From positions 89,708,911 through 89,772,910 of the forward strand of contig OX375883.1 in assembly GCA_947359465.1 (NCBI GenBank): a DNA stretch of 64,000 bases, given 5' to 3'. Made by a program: the position numbers and the translations under genes. Origin of the DNA: Metellina segmentata. Lineage: Eukaryota > Arthropoda > Arachnida > Araneae > Tetragnathidae. Position 1 is the first letter of the stretch; every line of letters starts with the position of its first letter. The notes under the pieces were generated by a model that was not told the DNA's origin, ran no database searches, and saw only the letters and a program-made list of their open reading frames with translations. Below, piece by piece: positions 35,524 through 47,189 of this stretch.

Positions 35524-36978
35524 GGGGGTCACTTCACGAAAATCGGTCAAAAAAACGATTTTTCAATTACTTTTGGAAAAAAAAACTGCAACTCTTTCTG
35601 CTTCTAATACAGTTAAAATTTTTACTTTAGCTAAACTAGAAGTATTTAAAACAAAATTTAAAAAATTGCTTGCATCTGTGAAAAGCCGAAACAGCTGATC
35701 GCCACGTCCACTTTCAAACCAAAACATAATGCATGCGCTGTGTTTCATCCTAATGAAAATGTTTTAAATTCATTAAAACAATTTATTTCGATCGGCAACT
35801 TGTTGAGGAAGGAAGAGAAGTGAATAGCTGTAGCAGTTTATCTACTCTATACTATCTCACGTGCTATTTTTCTCGCTAAATATAGCTACGTTATTTCTTC
35901 TATTTGAGTATTTCTTTTTGTCATTTCTTGCACTGCCTGGAATTATGCCTCGGTTTAAGAACCAAACATTAAAAAAAAAAGAAAATTTGGAAGAAATATT
36001 AAGCGTGACGAAAGTTTTTCAGAAGTCAATGACGGTGCAGAAGAACCAGTTTTGAACATAAGTAATTCAGCATCTAAAAAAAAGGTGGGTCAGTGTGCTG
36101 AAAAATATGATGCTTTTTTAAATTCAAGTGCTAACTACTGTGAAGTAATTGACATTCCGCTCTTTTCCAGCTTAATAAATCAGTGTGTTTTATGTGTAAA
36201 ATGACAAAAACGAGGCATTAAGATTTTTGAACATTTTTGAACAAAACATTTTTGAACAGAACATTTTTGAAAAAACTTCTTATCCTATAGCCTTGAAACT
36301 ATACATACAAATTAATAACATACAAATAAATATTTTAATGAGTGATTTTGTCAAAAAAATGATTAAAAAAAATTAAGGGTTAAAATTTATACACATTTTT
36401 GTTTGGAAAATTATATAAGGAAAACGGTAAAGGCAACTTTACAAAGAACCAGGGAAGCTAGAATTAAAATTAGCTTGTTAAAATGTAGACTAGAGAATGA
36501 TCTAGCAGATGATACCAGCAATCCAAGCTATGGTGCTGGTCTACAATAGTTAGTGGGAAGTTTTTACTTTGAATCACTTTTTCTCAAAAGTGTAAATTTC
36601 AACACGAAAGGAACATTTTTGAAAAAACTACTTATCTTATAGCTTTGTAACTTGGCACACATATTAGTACAACACAAATAAATATTTTAATGAGAGATTT
36701 TGTCAAAAAAATTATTCAAAAAAAAAATAACGGGTTAAAATGTACACATATTTTTATCGTTTTGAAACTTTTCACATGTTACTCCACGTATGATTTAAAA
36801 AAAAAAACTAATCAAAATTTAAAAAAAATGCTCCCATTAAAGTAATAAAAACAATACAGTAAATACACAAAAAAAAATTTGGTGACTGTACGACTGGTCA
36901 ATTTTTTAAAAATGTTCCTTAAACTTGATCATTTTTAACATTATGGAGAAAGGGAAAATGCTGAGTGAAGTGACCCCC
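35524..36978 (+). mobile_element. DNA transposon with GGGGGTCACTTCAC termini
   Basis: Perfect 14-bp inverted ends GGGGGTCACTTCAC, with TAA on both sides (35521-35523 and 36979-36981). A 3-bp TAA duplication is typical of PIF/Harbinger, yet the coding remnant inside looks Mutator-domain-like. The copy is internally deleted and lacks a catalytic core. Two ACATTTTTGAA-type blocks near 36230 and 36610 are repeated. Confidence 0.75.
35946..36549 (+). pseudogene. transposase remnant, Mutator-like-domain type (N- and C-terminal ends)
   Basis: An MPRFKNQTLKKKE start is followed in another frame by SASKKKVGQCAEKYDAF, then EVIDIPLFSSLINQCVLC, ending near 36205. The pattern of a basic MPR start, a vIDi...L segment and C-x2-C is one I associate with arthropod proteins carrying a Mutator-like transposase domain. 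A second block at about 36430-36549 (REARIKISLLKC, NPSYGAGL, stop) looks like the C-terminal tail of the same proteins. The whole catalytic middle is deleted. Family assignment is from memory and uncertain. Confidence 0.45.
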
Positions 36979-36981
36979 TAA

Positions 36982-37379
36982 GATCAATTGAATTTATACC
37001 ATATTGCACGGCCGAGCTCGAGCGCGGGTTTAGTTTAATGTATAACATAGTGTAACAGATTTGAGATCATCTTTATTTATTCCAAACGTTTCCAATCTAA
37101 TGTTGATTAATGCAAATAGACCTCTTTCAATCGCTAAAAAATTGGAAATTCTTGGTTGGCCAACCATTGCTCTTCAGTAGACAATAGATCAAGAGTATGC
37201 GCTACAAAAAGAGACACAAATACGGATTTATATAGTCAAGCAGTTTGGAAATATTTGAATGAAAATGATAGAGGTAGGCCTTAAAATTTATTTTAAAAAA
37301 TGCATCCTACTTTATATATGATCAAATATTTTTCTCTTAACATTTTCTGTAATTATTTTATAATAATGTAATAGTTTGG
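36982..37379. other. no gene recognised
   Basis: AT-rich spacer between the GGGGGTCACTTCAC element and a LINE 3' end. Confidence 0.5.
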
Positions 37380-38265
37380 TTTGGGCACCGTAGGTGGCCC
37401 CCTCGTCCCCGCTGTGATAGCAGGTTATGAGCGGTTTTTTGTGGCCCCACGGAAGGAGAGTACTCCCCAGAAGTGGGGCGGTGACTGGGCAGGGGGCGCC
37501 TTAAGCCGACCCCCGGCCATTGAGGTGCTATTTGCATAGGTGTTTTCTCAGCTAGGCATTGGAGTTTTCTAAGCTTGGCATTTAAGTTTGCTCAGAATTC
37601 AAAATTGATGCGAAGCGATGCATTGTGGAACTTTAAAGTTGAACTTTCGAGAGTCTATGGCAGATGGTAGAGTTAAATCAGTAGTCCTGTCCTGAGAAGA
37701 CTGTTGAAGAAAGCCGTTGTTAAATGGTGGTGTTAAGTTGGAAGTGTGATCCTGTAATTATGTCTATATTGTTGAAAAGGAAGTGCATTGTTTTCATTAT
37801 TTTGACTTGGGCTTTGTTGTTGGTGGCAGTATTATGTTTCCACGCTATGCTTAAGTTGATGTTTGGTTCTTTTAAATGATTGGTTGTAGTTAGAGGGCAG
37901 TTGAATAAGTAGTGGTCCGGAGTTCCCGGCTCCCCGCAAATGCAGTTATTGTTGGTGATGAGGCAGAATCTGTGTAGATAGGACGGGAACGGGCCATGTC
38001 CCGTCAAGTAGGCTGTTAGGTAGGGTCCCGGTGGGTTTCTGTTGTGATTGACTTTGTTGAAGAAGTCGTAGATTCTTCGGTCAGTGTCTCCCCTGTCCCA
38101 TTCATTTTGCTACTCGATCATGATGAGGGTTTTTAGATGGTTTTTCAGGAATCCTTTGTTGAGTTTGAGTTGGATAGACAATGGATCATCGCCCGCCGCT
38201 CCTTCTTTGGCCAGTTGGTCTGCTCTTTCAGTGCCCTTAATTCCTGCGTGTGCTTTGACCATAGG
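37380..38265 (-). mobile_element. 5'-truncated non-LTR retrotransposon (LINE)
   Basis: Coding remnant on the minus strand at 38265-37720, then a G+C-rich 3' region down to about 37380 (GGGGCCACCTACGGTGCCC in reverse). The head end abuts a different repeat at 38265 (AGGCGTAACCAGGGGGG). Only the last part of ORF2 is present. Confidence 0.8.
37720..38265 (-). pseudogene. LINE ORF2 C-terminus with RNase H end
   Basis: It starts at the break with VKAHAGIKGTERADQLAKEG, the last catalytic motif of an RNase H domain as carried by I/R1/Jockey-type LINEs. Then come a stop (TAG, about 38108), LTGHGPFPSYLHRFCLI and CICGEPGTPDHYLFNCPL, the C-terminal zinc-binding segment (C-x-C...H...C). It ends at 37720. 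The reverse transcriptase and endonuclease are missing because of 5' truncation. Confidence 0.85.
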
Positions 38266-38640
38266 CGTAACCAGGGGGGGGGTTCAACCCCCCCCCCTCA
38301 TTCAGTTGAGAAAATTGTTTTTGCTAATATATATATATATATAATGAGTTTTTCACAAATTAATCTCTTGTTAATAACTACACAAACTATTCATAATTTG
38401 AATTAATGTTTTACTTGTGTAATAAACATAACCGTCAGGGAGTGGAGGGAAAGGGGGTGGGGGGGGGCTTCAACACCTCCCCCTTTCAGTTGAGAAAAAT
38501 TTTGCTAATATAGATATAATGAGTTTTTCACAAATTAATCCTTTGTTAATACTACACAAGCTATTCATAACTTAATTTCAAATAATGTTTTTCTTGTGTA
38601 ATAAATAAATGTAATCGATGAAACAGTGGTACAATAGTTT
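38266..38640. repeat. tandem duplicated repeat, about 200-bp unit
   Basis: Two copies of a block containing TTCAGTTGAGAAAA, TTTGCTAATATA, ATGAGTTTTTCACAAATTAA and CTTGTGTAATAAA start near 38290 and 38485. Each is preceded by a G-run/C-run stretch (GGGGGGG...CCCCCCC). AGGCGTAACCAGGGGGG is seen again at 38642, so this may be an internal repeat of a short element. Confidence 0.8.
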
Positions 38641-38689
38641 ATAGGCGTAACCAGGGGGGTTGGGGGTAACCAGGGGGAGTTGGTGGTAT

Positions 38690-39425
38690 AAATGCCGTAT
38701 ATAAGCCGATCCATGTATAAACCGAGGGTGCGTGTTTTCTTCAAAAATTTACCCAAAATTCAAAACCTTTATGTAAAGCGAAACAAAGAGTAAAATAATT
38801 TTTTTATTGTGACGTTCAAACCATACGTCCTAAAGAAATGAGGGCGTAATGTCGCTAAGAAGGTAAAACGGGTGGAATATTTTCCCATCAAATCGTTGTA
38901 AAGTAAAACGCTAGCTTTAACCTGCTAATGATTTTCCAGTGTCCAGATGATCCAGCTCCTGATATCCAACCTATGGCGGGGTGATTGACAGGTGATGATA
39001 TACTGGACATTACGATTCAAAAGAGGGAGGGGATTCATTATGGCTCTTTAAAGAAACTCGAGTAGGTTCTAAATGAGATTTAACTCTCCAAACTCCACCC
39101 GTTAGATTTGCTATAAAAATCGTTAATCGCTCGTAAAGAATTCGAAGTAGCTGCCACCGGAGGGATATCCGAATCCAACAGCTGTATCAAAAAATGTTCC
39201 CTTTCCAATTGTTATTTTTATGTGCTAATTAATTAAGGGTATTTAATTATTATTTTGTGTGTTTTTTGGGTGATAGTTAGCGATTTATCGCTTGCGCCCG
39301 GCTAACGGAAATGTACCGTAGGTTTTTGCGAAATTAACGGATCCGTATATTAGCCGACCCCCCACCCCCATTTTAGCTTTAGAAAAAGTTCCAAATAGTC
39401 TCGGCTTATACACGGAAATATACGT
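38690..39425. mobile_element. possible MITE with CCGTATATAAGCCGA ends
   Basis: GCCGTATATAAGCCGATCC at 38693 faces CTCGGCTTATACACGG near 39402. Read in reverse, the latter gives CCGTGTATAAGCCGAG. Additional ATAAACCGAG and TATTAGCCGACC words lie just inside each end. No TSD could be fixed and no coding content is seen. Confidence 0.4.
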
Positions 39426-40360
39426 AAATGCACGAAAAAAGTGAAATTTTTCTTCACTTGATTTTTTTATGTTTAACTTAGAAAATATGTTTTTTGAAGA
39501 ACCAACTAGGAAAATGTTTATATGTATTTATCACAGCAAAAACTAATTAATTTTATCCAAATGTTTACAGTTCATGAAGTTCTAGTGATTATTTTTCGAT
39601 TCTTTCTAATTTTATGATAATCTAAAAATGTGAATGTATGTGCATTCTTACCAATGATGTTTTTATTTCAATAATTGTAATACATGTTGTCACTGATTTA
39701 CTGTATTTTGTTTCACAAATTTTAAAAACAGATGGTTCGGATTAAACAAACTCGGATGAATGGGGGGTTTGAATTAGCAAGGTTTTAGTGTAATTGAAGA
39801 TTATTCTTAAATAATTTGTTGTTAAACCAAACAATGTGTTTCTTATGTATGATACTATAAAATAACATTGTTTAAAACGACTTTATTGAAATAAAAGTGA
39901 CTAACATTTGTTGGACGCAAAATTTTTAATAATTTTATCAATGTTCTACGAAAAAAAATACCAATATATCGTGTGATTTTTAACATAAAAATACGAAAAT
40001 TTCTCTGAGAAGGTCTCCAGATGCTTCACCTTTTTATTGGTGTATAGTTCATACTTCTCGGGCGCCTATGCTTCTGTGATGTTTCTTCCAATACTCATGA
40101 ATGATTTCATGTCTTAATCTCATCATAAATATTACAGTTGCATGTAGTTATTCACAAGTATATAATTAATACACTTATTAAAAAGTTGTGAGCACTCATG
40201 GACAAAAGAATCAGAATCGAGAGAATTTTTACCGATATACTTCTAGCAAAGCAAGTTTAAATCTGAGAAGTTACGAAAAAAATCGACGTTTTAATTTCTA
40301 AATTAAATGTATTGTAAATTTTAAAATTCACCATAAAAATATCTGGTAAATATTGCATAA
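39426..40360. other. no gene; possible pogo-type terminus at about 39793
   Basis: The reverse of about 39745-39793 reads CACTAAAACCTTGCTAATTC, resembling the first bases of Tigger/pogo elements, but no partner end is clear. The remainder is AT-rich. Confidence 0.35.
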
Positions 40361-40361
40361 A

Positions 40362-40440
40362 CTAGGGGGCTCCGCCCCCTGCTCGCGAACCCCCAGGAAT
40401 TGCTACGCAATCCTTTTTGGTTTGCTTTGCAAACCAACAT
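40362..40440 (-). mobile_element. Helitron 3' end
   Basis: On the minus strand the end reads GGGGGCGGAGCCCCCTAG before T, with a strong GC stem next to CTAG. Stacked hairpins GGATTGCGTAGCAATTCC and GGTTTGCAAAGCAAACC precede it. The body would extend to the right, but its 5' end was not identified. Repeats at 40487-41610 may belong to it. Confidence 0.65.
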
Positions 40441-40486
40441 TCTTTTGCAAGTGATTTCTCTGTTTTTTTAACACTCAATGTATCAG

Positions 40487-41610
40487 TAAAAATCTTCTCC
40501 ATCTTGTTCCCTCTACAATTTTAAATAGACCATATTAATCTCTTAATTTTCTGATGTCTACTTTTACGGGAAGCCGTCTGAAAAAGCGAGCCTTTTTCCT
40601 CGCCAAATTAAAAAAACAACGCTGCTATGATAAATTTAATATCTGGAAAATATATAAGTTAGTCAGAAAATGTAACCTTCATTTCCGTGAAGATAAATGT
40701 ATGAAGAGAATGAATGCTATCGGCTCCGCGATCAAAAAATTACGAAATTTGTATGACCAACTTTTGATTGTATCGAATTTATTTATGAACCAGTTTTAAA
40801 AGTAATTTTACCGTAAGAAGGAGTGTATTCCAAGCTTTCACGTGGTTTTTTCAAATTTTAAAACTAATAGTATTAAGCTATACACATATGACAGTTTTAG
40901 TTTTGTGTATCGGAACTTACTATCTTAAAAGTCCCGAAATTTTTATATGAAGAACTTATAATCGCATCAAAAATTTATTTAATAACAGATTTCCAAAATA
41001 ATTGTATTATACGAAAGAGTACATTCTAAGGTTTGCAGTGTGATGCTTTCAAATTTAAAAATAATATTATAAGCTATAGATATAACAGTTAACAAAACTT
41101 GACGGAAATTTAACAATATTCCAAAATTTGTCTGACCAACTTTTGATCGCATCGAATTTATTTATTAACCCATTTAGATAATAATTGTACCGTAAGAAAG
41201 AGTATATTCTAAGGTTTTGTGCAATGTTTTAAAATTAAAAACTAATAGTAATAAGTTATAGATATGACAGTTTACCAAAAAATAACGAAAATGTACCGGT
41301 TTCAAAAACATATTACCAGGAACCAAATTGAAATTTCTAAAATAGCTTGACGAACTGCAAAAATCTAAACTAAAAAACTCTAAAAAAATCACGACTGGAG
41401 ACTGAAAATTTGTACGTCTTTTGCTCACTCGCGTTTGAAATTTCGCTTTTTCAGTTAGACAATAAATACTAAGCTAATAGCCGCATCGGAAAAAAATCTT
41501 CTTTGTCGTGTTCCCTGTACAATTTTGAACAAACCATGTTAATTTCGTAATTTTTTGATCCGTACTTTCTCGGAAAACTGTCTAAGAATCGAGCAAAAAA
41601 GCGAGTTTAC
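40487..41610. repeat. diverged repeat units within a possible Helitron body
   Basis: A block near 40487-40595 (AATCTTCTCCATCTTGTTCC ... GAAAAAGCGAG) recurs near 41489-41610. Between them, units with ATCGAATTTATTTAT and CGTAAGAAAGAGTATATTCT recur at about 40775, 40985 and 41155, spaced roughly 200 bp. Confidence 0.65.
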
Positions 41611-41944
41611 AACCATGCGACGGCGGCTGCAACAACGTTTTTTTAAATAAAAAGCGATAATGTTTTATTTTTATTTTTTAAAATCAAGTGTTAATTAATG
41701 AATATGCATCAATATAATTAATTAATTTTTAATATAAACATATATTAACCATATTAATATAATTAATTTTCAATAATTAATAAATATTAACAATATTAAT
41801 ATACTTAATTATAAATAATTAATATATGTTAATTGTATTAATATAATTACTTTAATCTTCCCCTTTTTACTGGGGTACAATCCAAACTTTTTTCTCTGTT
41901 TTGGACTTTGTTTTTTTTACACTATGAATAAATTGAAAATGGTT
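41611..41944. other. AT-rich spacer with TTAATATAATTAAT-type low complexity
   Basis: About 41690-41850 consists almost wholly of AATTAATA/ATTAAT words. No gene. Confidence 0.6.
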
Positions 41945-43186
41945 TAAAGGGGTCCGAGACACAAAAATCGTCAAATTTTCGAAACACTTTTTATTATTTT
42001 AAGAAATTATCTGTGTTTTTCTGCTTAAAAAGACGTCTAAATCATATTTCTATCTTAATTAGAACTAGAGATATAATAATTTTTGTGGTGCTTTTTGTTC
42101 TGAAATTCTAACACTCTTGACAGTTGTTGTCATGGCAACAATATCTGTCCTTAAAACTTTAAATGCGTTTTTCTCCATGATGCATGTTTTCAAGATTTCC
42201 TTTATTCAAATTGCTATAAGTGGAAAACCGATAAAGTTTAAGGGTTAAAATTTGGAATATATCTTTTTCAAACATTATACTTTAATTTTGATTCAGCAAA
42301 TTTAAAACAAATATTTACTTTTAAAAATATGACTTAAAAAAAAAAGTACCTTAAATTTTTCAAAAATTTTCATTAAATTTTTTTTTATTTATTAAATTAA
42401 TATTTTTTAAATTCTTGAATCAGAATTAAAGTTAATAAATTTGTGAATAATTTAATCCAAGAAATTTGAAAATTGATCAAGAATGTTTTGAGCCTTAGCA
42501 ATTTAAAATGACCCCTCTTTTTTTCAAAAAATTTTAATTTAAAATTTTTAAAGAACTTTTGGAAAACTTTGGTGTTGTGATTTTGCTAATAAGTTAGATG
42601 GGTAATCAGTACAAAAAAATTCAAAATTCTAAATTAATTAATAAAAAATTTTTTCAATGTGTCCAGGACCCCCTTAAATGCGTTTTTCTCCATGTTACAT
42701 TTTTTCAAAGATTTCCTATATTCAAATTGCTATAAGTCGACAACCGATCAAATTTAGGGGTTGAAATTTGGAATATATATTTTTCAAACATTATACTTTA
42801 ATTTTGATTCAGCAAATTTGAAACAAATATTTAATTTTAAAAATATGACTTAAAAAAAAAGTACCTTAAAATTTTCAAAAATTTTCATTCAAATATTTTT
42901 TATTAAATTAATATTTTTTAAATTGTTGAATCAAAATTAAAGTTTTTAAATTTGTGAATAATTTACTGCAAGAATTTTGAAAATTGTACAAGAATATTTT
43001 GAATTTTAACAGTTTAAAATGACCACTCTTTTTTTCAAGACATTTTAATTTAAAATTTTAGAAAAACTTTTGGAAAAATTTTGTGTTGTGATTTCGCTTA
43101 TTAGTTAAATGGGTAATCAGTACAAAAAAATTCAAAATTCTAAATTAATTAATAAAATTTTTTTTTCAATGTGTCCCAGACCCACT
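41945..43186. mobile_element. MITE-like element with partial tandem copy
   Basis: The left end is GGGGTCCGAGACAC after TTTAAA (41945). A matching inverted end, GTGTCCAGGACCCC then CTTAAA, is near 42660-42676, giving about 730 bp. The sequence from AAATGCGTTTTTCTCCATG (42163) repeats at 42677 and ends in GTGTCCCAGACCCACTTAAA near 43186. The two copies differ by scattered substitutions. No coding content. Confidence 0.7.
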
Positions 43187-43670
43187 TAAATTTTGTTTGG
43201 AGGGATTTAATACTTTTAGAAAATAAGAAACCAGGTGATATATTGCATAATATAAAAACTTATCACATATTATTGGTATGTGATAGGAATTTCCTGTCTT
43301 CACAATTGAATTTTAGCATTGAAAATATTCATAAAATGTTAACATCTCATACAACAAATTCATTATAGATTAGTTTTATAATTCCAAGATATATGCAAAT
43401 TATTAATTTTGTTGGGAGTTAATATAACAGACCAAATTCAGATATTTGGTATGTTGGAGAAATACATTAGATGCGTTGAAATAAAGATTTTAATCGAATG
43501 TTGGCTAGCAGTATCAAATACAAGGTTACATTTTATGATTGGACTGAAAAATGAAATAATCGACAATAAATGCAATTTTTTTATTATGGAAAATTTTCAC
43601 TTTTTTTACGAAAATATGTAATATATATATATTAATTTTAATAAAACATAATAGTTGATAAGTGTTTTCA
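43187..43670. other. no gene recognised
   Basis: Two open stretches of 65-70 codons lie here on the plus strand without recognisable features in AT-rich DNA; they are treated as chance. Confidence 0.4.
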
Positions 43671-43675
43671 TAAAA

Positions 43676-43930
43676 AGTACATTTTTTATGAAACAAAACT
43701 TTAACTTCAAACTTTATTTTTCCTTCAAAAAAACTGCAGTTTTTATGAAGGAAAAATGCTTTTATAAAATTCCTTCATAAAAACTGCAGTTTTTATGAAG
43801 GCATTTTTACTGCATTTTTCGTAAATAAAAACTACAGATTTTATGAAAGTAAAAATGAATTTGGAAAAACTATAAATTTAATTTCCGAAAAACTGCAGTA
43901 CTAATGAAGGAAACCATTATTCCTTCAAAA
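43676..43930. repeat. array of CTGCAG-centred hairpins
   Basis: TTCCTTCATAAAAACTGCAG followed by TTTTTATGAAGGAA is a near-perfect palindrome. It occurs at about 43725-43755 and 43777-43802, with partial copies around 43810-43915 (AAACTACAGATTTTATGAA, AAAACTGCAGTACTAATGAA). Confidence 0.8.
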
Positions 43931-45227
43931 CCTTTGCATTTTCATCGCGTAAAATCTGCACTTATCTAACTGCCTTCAAAAAACCTGCTTTCACCTGCAA
44001 AAAACCTTCAAAATAGATATTTTTTTGAAAGAAAGATGCTGATTTTTTTTCCTGGGATGTTGCAGTGATATTTTTAAATTTGAATATCACTCAATGCTAG
44101 TCTGCATATTTTGCTTTACATAAATACAGTAAACTGCCACTAACTCGAAACTTGTGAACACTAATTTCTGTTTAATTCCAAGTTTCTTCAAAGTTCCACA
44201 GTTCCTTTCTTAAAATATAAAATTAATTTAGGCTTTTTCTCTCTCGATAATTTGAACTTCGATTAATTCGAACATATTCCCCGGTCATTTGAGTATACCC
44301 CACGAGCGCTCGGAGGAGGGGGGGGGTTCTGCGGGCCCCATGGTATATCATCTGTTTGTTTTACGACTACAGCACTGGCGACGACCGTCCTTTGATCGTT
44401 CATGACCATTTTCGCATTTATGATTTTAAAATGAGCCAACCTATAGTAGCAGACAAACCTTGATACTAAATCATCATTGACATTTGTTTGAAAATATAGT
44501 ATCATAACTATGCCATTCCATGACTTATCCTACACTTTTGAGCTCTGTATGCAGTTGGAATTAAAATTTAATTCAGAATTTTTTCCAGAATTGTTTTAAA
44601 ATTTTTTTTTTGTAAGTCCCTTGGACTCGAGTGGTAATTTTTCACATTTCTTTTTCTTGGTAATTAATCAAAGGGTTAATGTCGACGCAAAATAAAATAC
44701 TGGAAATACTGTAAATCAAATTATTTTTACTGATAAATAATTTGAATGTTAGCATTAATCAGTAATGTACTGAATAATTTTTTCAGGTAACAGTAAGACG
44801 TAAATAATTTAAAAATTCGACTGAGATAAAATTTTTTAAATTTACCATTATTTTTTTTTACTTCTTCGCGAGCTGGAATGTAAGTAACATATTGCATACA
44901 TTTTAAAAATAAAATTAAAATTTCTTAGATTTGGGCTATTTTTAAATTTGAGGCATTTTTGAGTTTGAAATGTTTAAAAAAAATAATAATTAACCATTGT
45001 TTGTGATTAGCATTAGTTTTTACATATGTCTTGTACATGTTGACATGGTCAGCGTCTACTTTTTATTAAAATTTTGTCTCTTAGGGCACTTATATATAAC
45101 TATGAAATCCAAAAGTGTCAGGTCTATTACCGGACAGTTTTTTGAAATTTTAGTGTGAAATTACAATTATTTTAATTATTAAATTTGCTTCCATACAGGC
45201 AACACTGCTCTGCAAAAAACTATTTAA
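43931..45227. other. no gene; possible pogo/Tigger-type left end at about 44128
   Basis: CAGTAAACTGCCACTAACTC at 44128 and CGATTAATTCGAACATATTC near 44252 look like the terminal and subterminal words of Tigger-like elements. A second end and transposase were not found. The rest is unassigned. Confidence 0.35.
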
Positions 45228-46766
45228 TTTGAGCCCTGACACCATTTTTGCTGATTCTTATATAAAATAACCTCCTGAATTCTAATATGACCGACGTTTT
45301 CAAACATCACCAACCGTTTTCTGGAGACGCACCCCCCTAGGTTTATCAATTTTCGATATAATTTTATGAACATAAATTTGGTTTGGAGTGGGGAAAAGGA
45401 TTATTTCAACCATTAAATTTCTTTTGAGGGGTTAGAGAGGTGAAAAACTAAAACCTGAATATTTGTTGCAAGGAAGGGGATTTGTCCCCTTGAATTGTAA
45501 AAAAAAATATTAAAAATAACAATTTTTTCTTAGTTTTTTTTTGCAATTTTTTCATTTTTTTTCTAATTATTCCAGCATCTAGCTCTTTCTTTTCCTACCC
45601 CACACAAACACCCCCAATTAAGAAAAATATATAGCAATCAATTTTGGCTAAAATGGGTGAGAGGTCCCGAATCCCTGGCCAGAAAGTTTGGAAGTTTCAC
45701 TGTTCAACGGTGACGTTCTCAATAACTCGCTCGCTTTGTGGTTTCCGCAGGAGTTTTCATGCTTTGACAAGTTTAAACTTGCATTGGTTTTACCACTATA
45801 ATTGTGAATTGTAACCGTTATCTTCCTTCATTACATCTTTCGGAATCGCAGAGTCGACTTTTCGGTATTCTAGGCGGGGATTCTGTGTTTCCAACTTGTT
45901 TAGAATGTTTTAAACGGTCCAAAATTTTTTGCTACGGCCTTTTGTAAAGTGAATTACATTACGGGAATGTGATTAATACCGACCAATTATTTACTGTTTA
46001 AATATGCCACGCGAGTGTAAAAATAATCCCGATAGCTATGTTTGCAGTGAGTTGACTTTAAAAGCGCAACGCCATCAGAAACACAGAATCCCCGCCTAGA
46101 ATACCGAAAGGTTGACTCCACGATCGCGAAAGATGTAACGAGGGTAGGTAACGATTACAGTTCACAACCGTAGTGGTTAGAGTAATGCAAGTTAAAATTG
46201 TCAAAGCATAAAAATTCCTGCGGAAACCACGAAGCGAGCGAGTTATTGAGAGCGCCAGCCACCGACGTACATTGAATCTTCCAAACTTTCTTATGAGGAA
46301 TTCGGAACCTCTCCCAACCTTACTCGCTTTTTGCCAAAATTGTTGCGATATATTTTTATCAGTAGGGGGTGTTTGACTGAGGAAAAAATGGGCTAAAAGC
46401 TGGAATATCTAGAAAATAAGTGAAAAAATTGCGAAAATAACCCAGAAAAACCGATCATTTTCAATGATTTTTTTTAACAATTTAAGGGGACAAATTCCCA
46501 CAAATCTCCCTCCTTGCTACAAATGTTAATTGTTTAGAGCTTTTCACCTCTATAGCCCCTCAGAAGAAATTTAATGGTTAAAATATTCCTTTTTCCCACT
46601 CCATATCAAATTTATGTCCATAAAAATATATCGAAAAGTGATACACATAGGGGGGGGGGGGTGCGTCCCCAGAAAACGGTGGGTGATAGGGAAAATCGAG
46701 GGTCATATTCGGATTCAGGAGGTCATTTTACTTAAGTAACAGCAGGAATGGTGTCGGGGCTGTTGA
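45228..46766. mobile_element. foldback-like element with long inverted arms
   Basis: Sequence 45228-45960 is the diverged reverse complement of about 46020-46766. Paired landmarks: GACACCATTTTTGCTG with AGGAATGGTGTCGGGGCTG, TTCTGGAGACGCACCCCCC with GGGGGTGCGTCCCCAGAA, and AGAATCCCCGCCTAGAATAC with GTATTCTAGGCGGGGATTCT. The loop is only about 60 bp. Arms of about 740 bp with no ORF suggest a foldback-type or giant palindromic MITE; no flanking duplication was pinned down. Confidence 0.75.
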
Positions 46767-46852
46767 GCTTTAAACACAATAAGGAGTTTCCCTTTAAAAT
46801 AATATAAACACTTAAGACACACTGGGATTATCACTTGCAAAATCTATCTTAG

Positions 46853-47189
46853 GCCGACCAATCGATATAGTGGTTAAGGTGTTTGCCTCTAGATCGGAAG
46901 GTTCCTGGTTCGAATCCGAGTTCGGGCATGGATGTTTGTAAACGTATGGTGTAGAGGCGGCTGGTGCACCTTAAATCTATCGTGGCCGAAAGTCCTCACG
47001 TTGGGTTGGCGTGGAAGTTTGGAGAGTGGGGTGCCAGCTCAGGTGTTGCTTCGTCATCTGACCGTGGTTCAAAATTACGAGGTGTTGTCCTCGGATCTTT
47101 CCCTTAAGGGACTGATCCTGGACCGTCGTCAATAGCCCGTTGTGTTGCTCTAGTACGACGTTAACTAAAATTACCAATTACCAAATTAC
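46853..47189 (+). mobile_element. family A SINE, full length
   Basis: The head GCCGACCAATCGATATAGTG, the B-box GGTTCGAATCCGAG, the complete body and a tail of repeated ATTACCA words. The flanks AAAATCTAT and AAAATCTAG are a probable target duplication. Confidence 0.93.
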
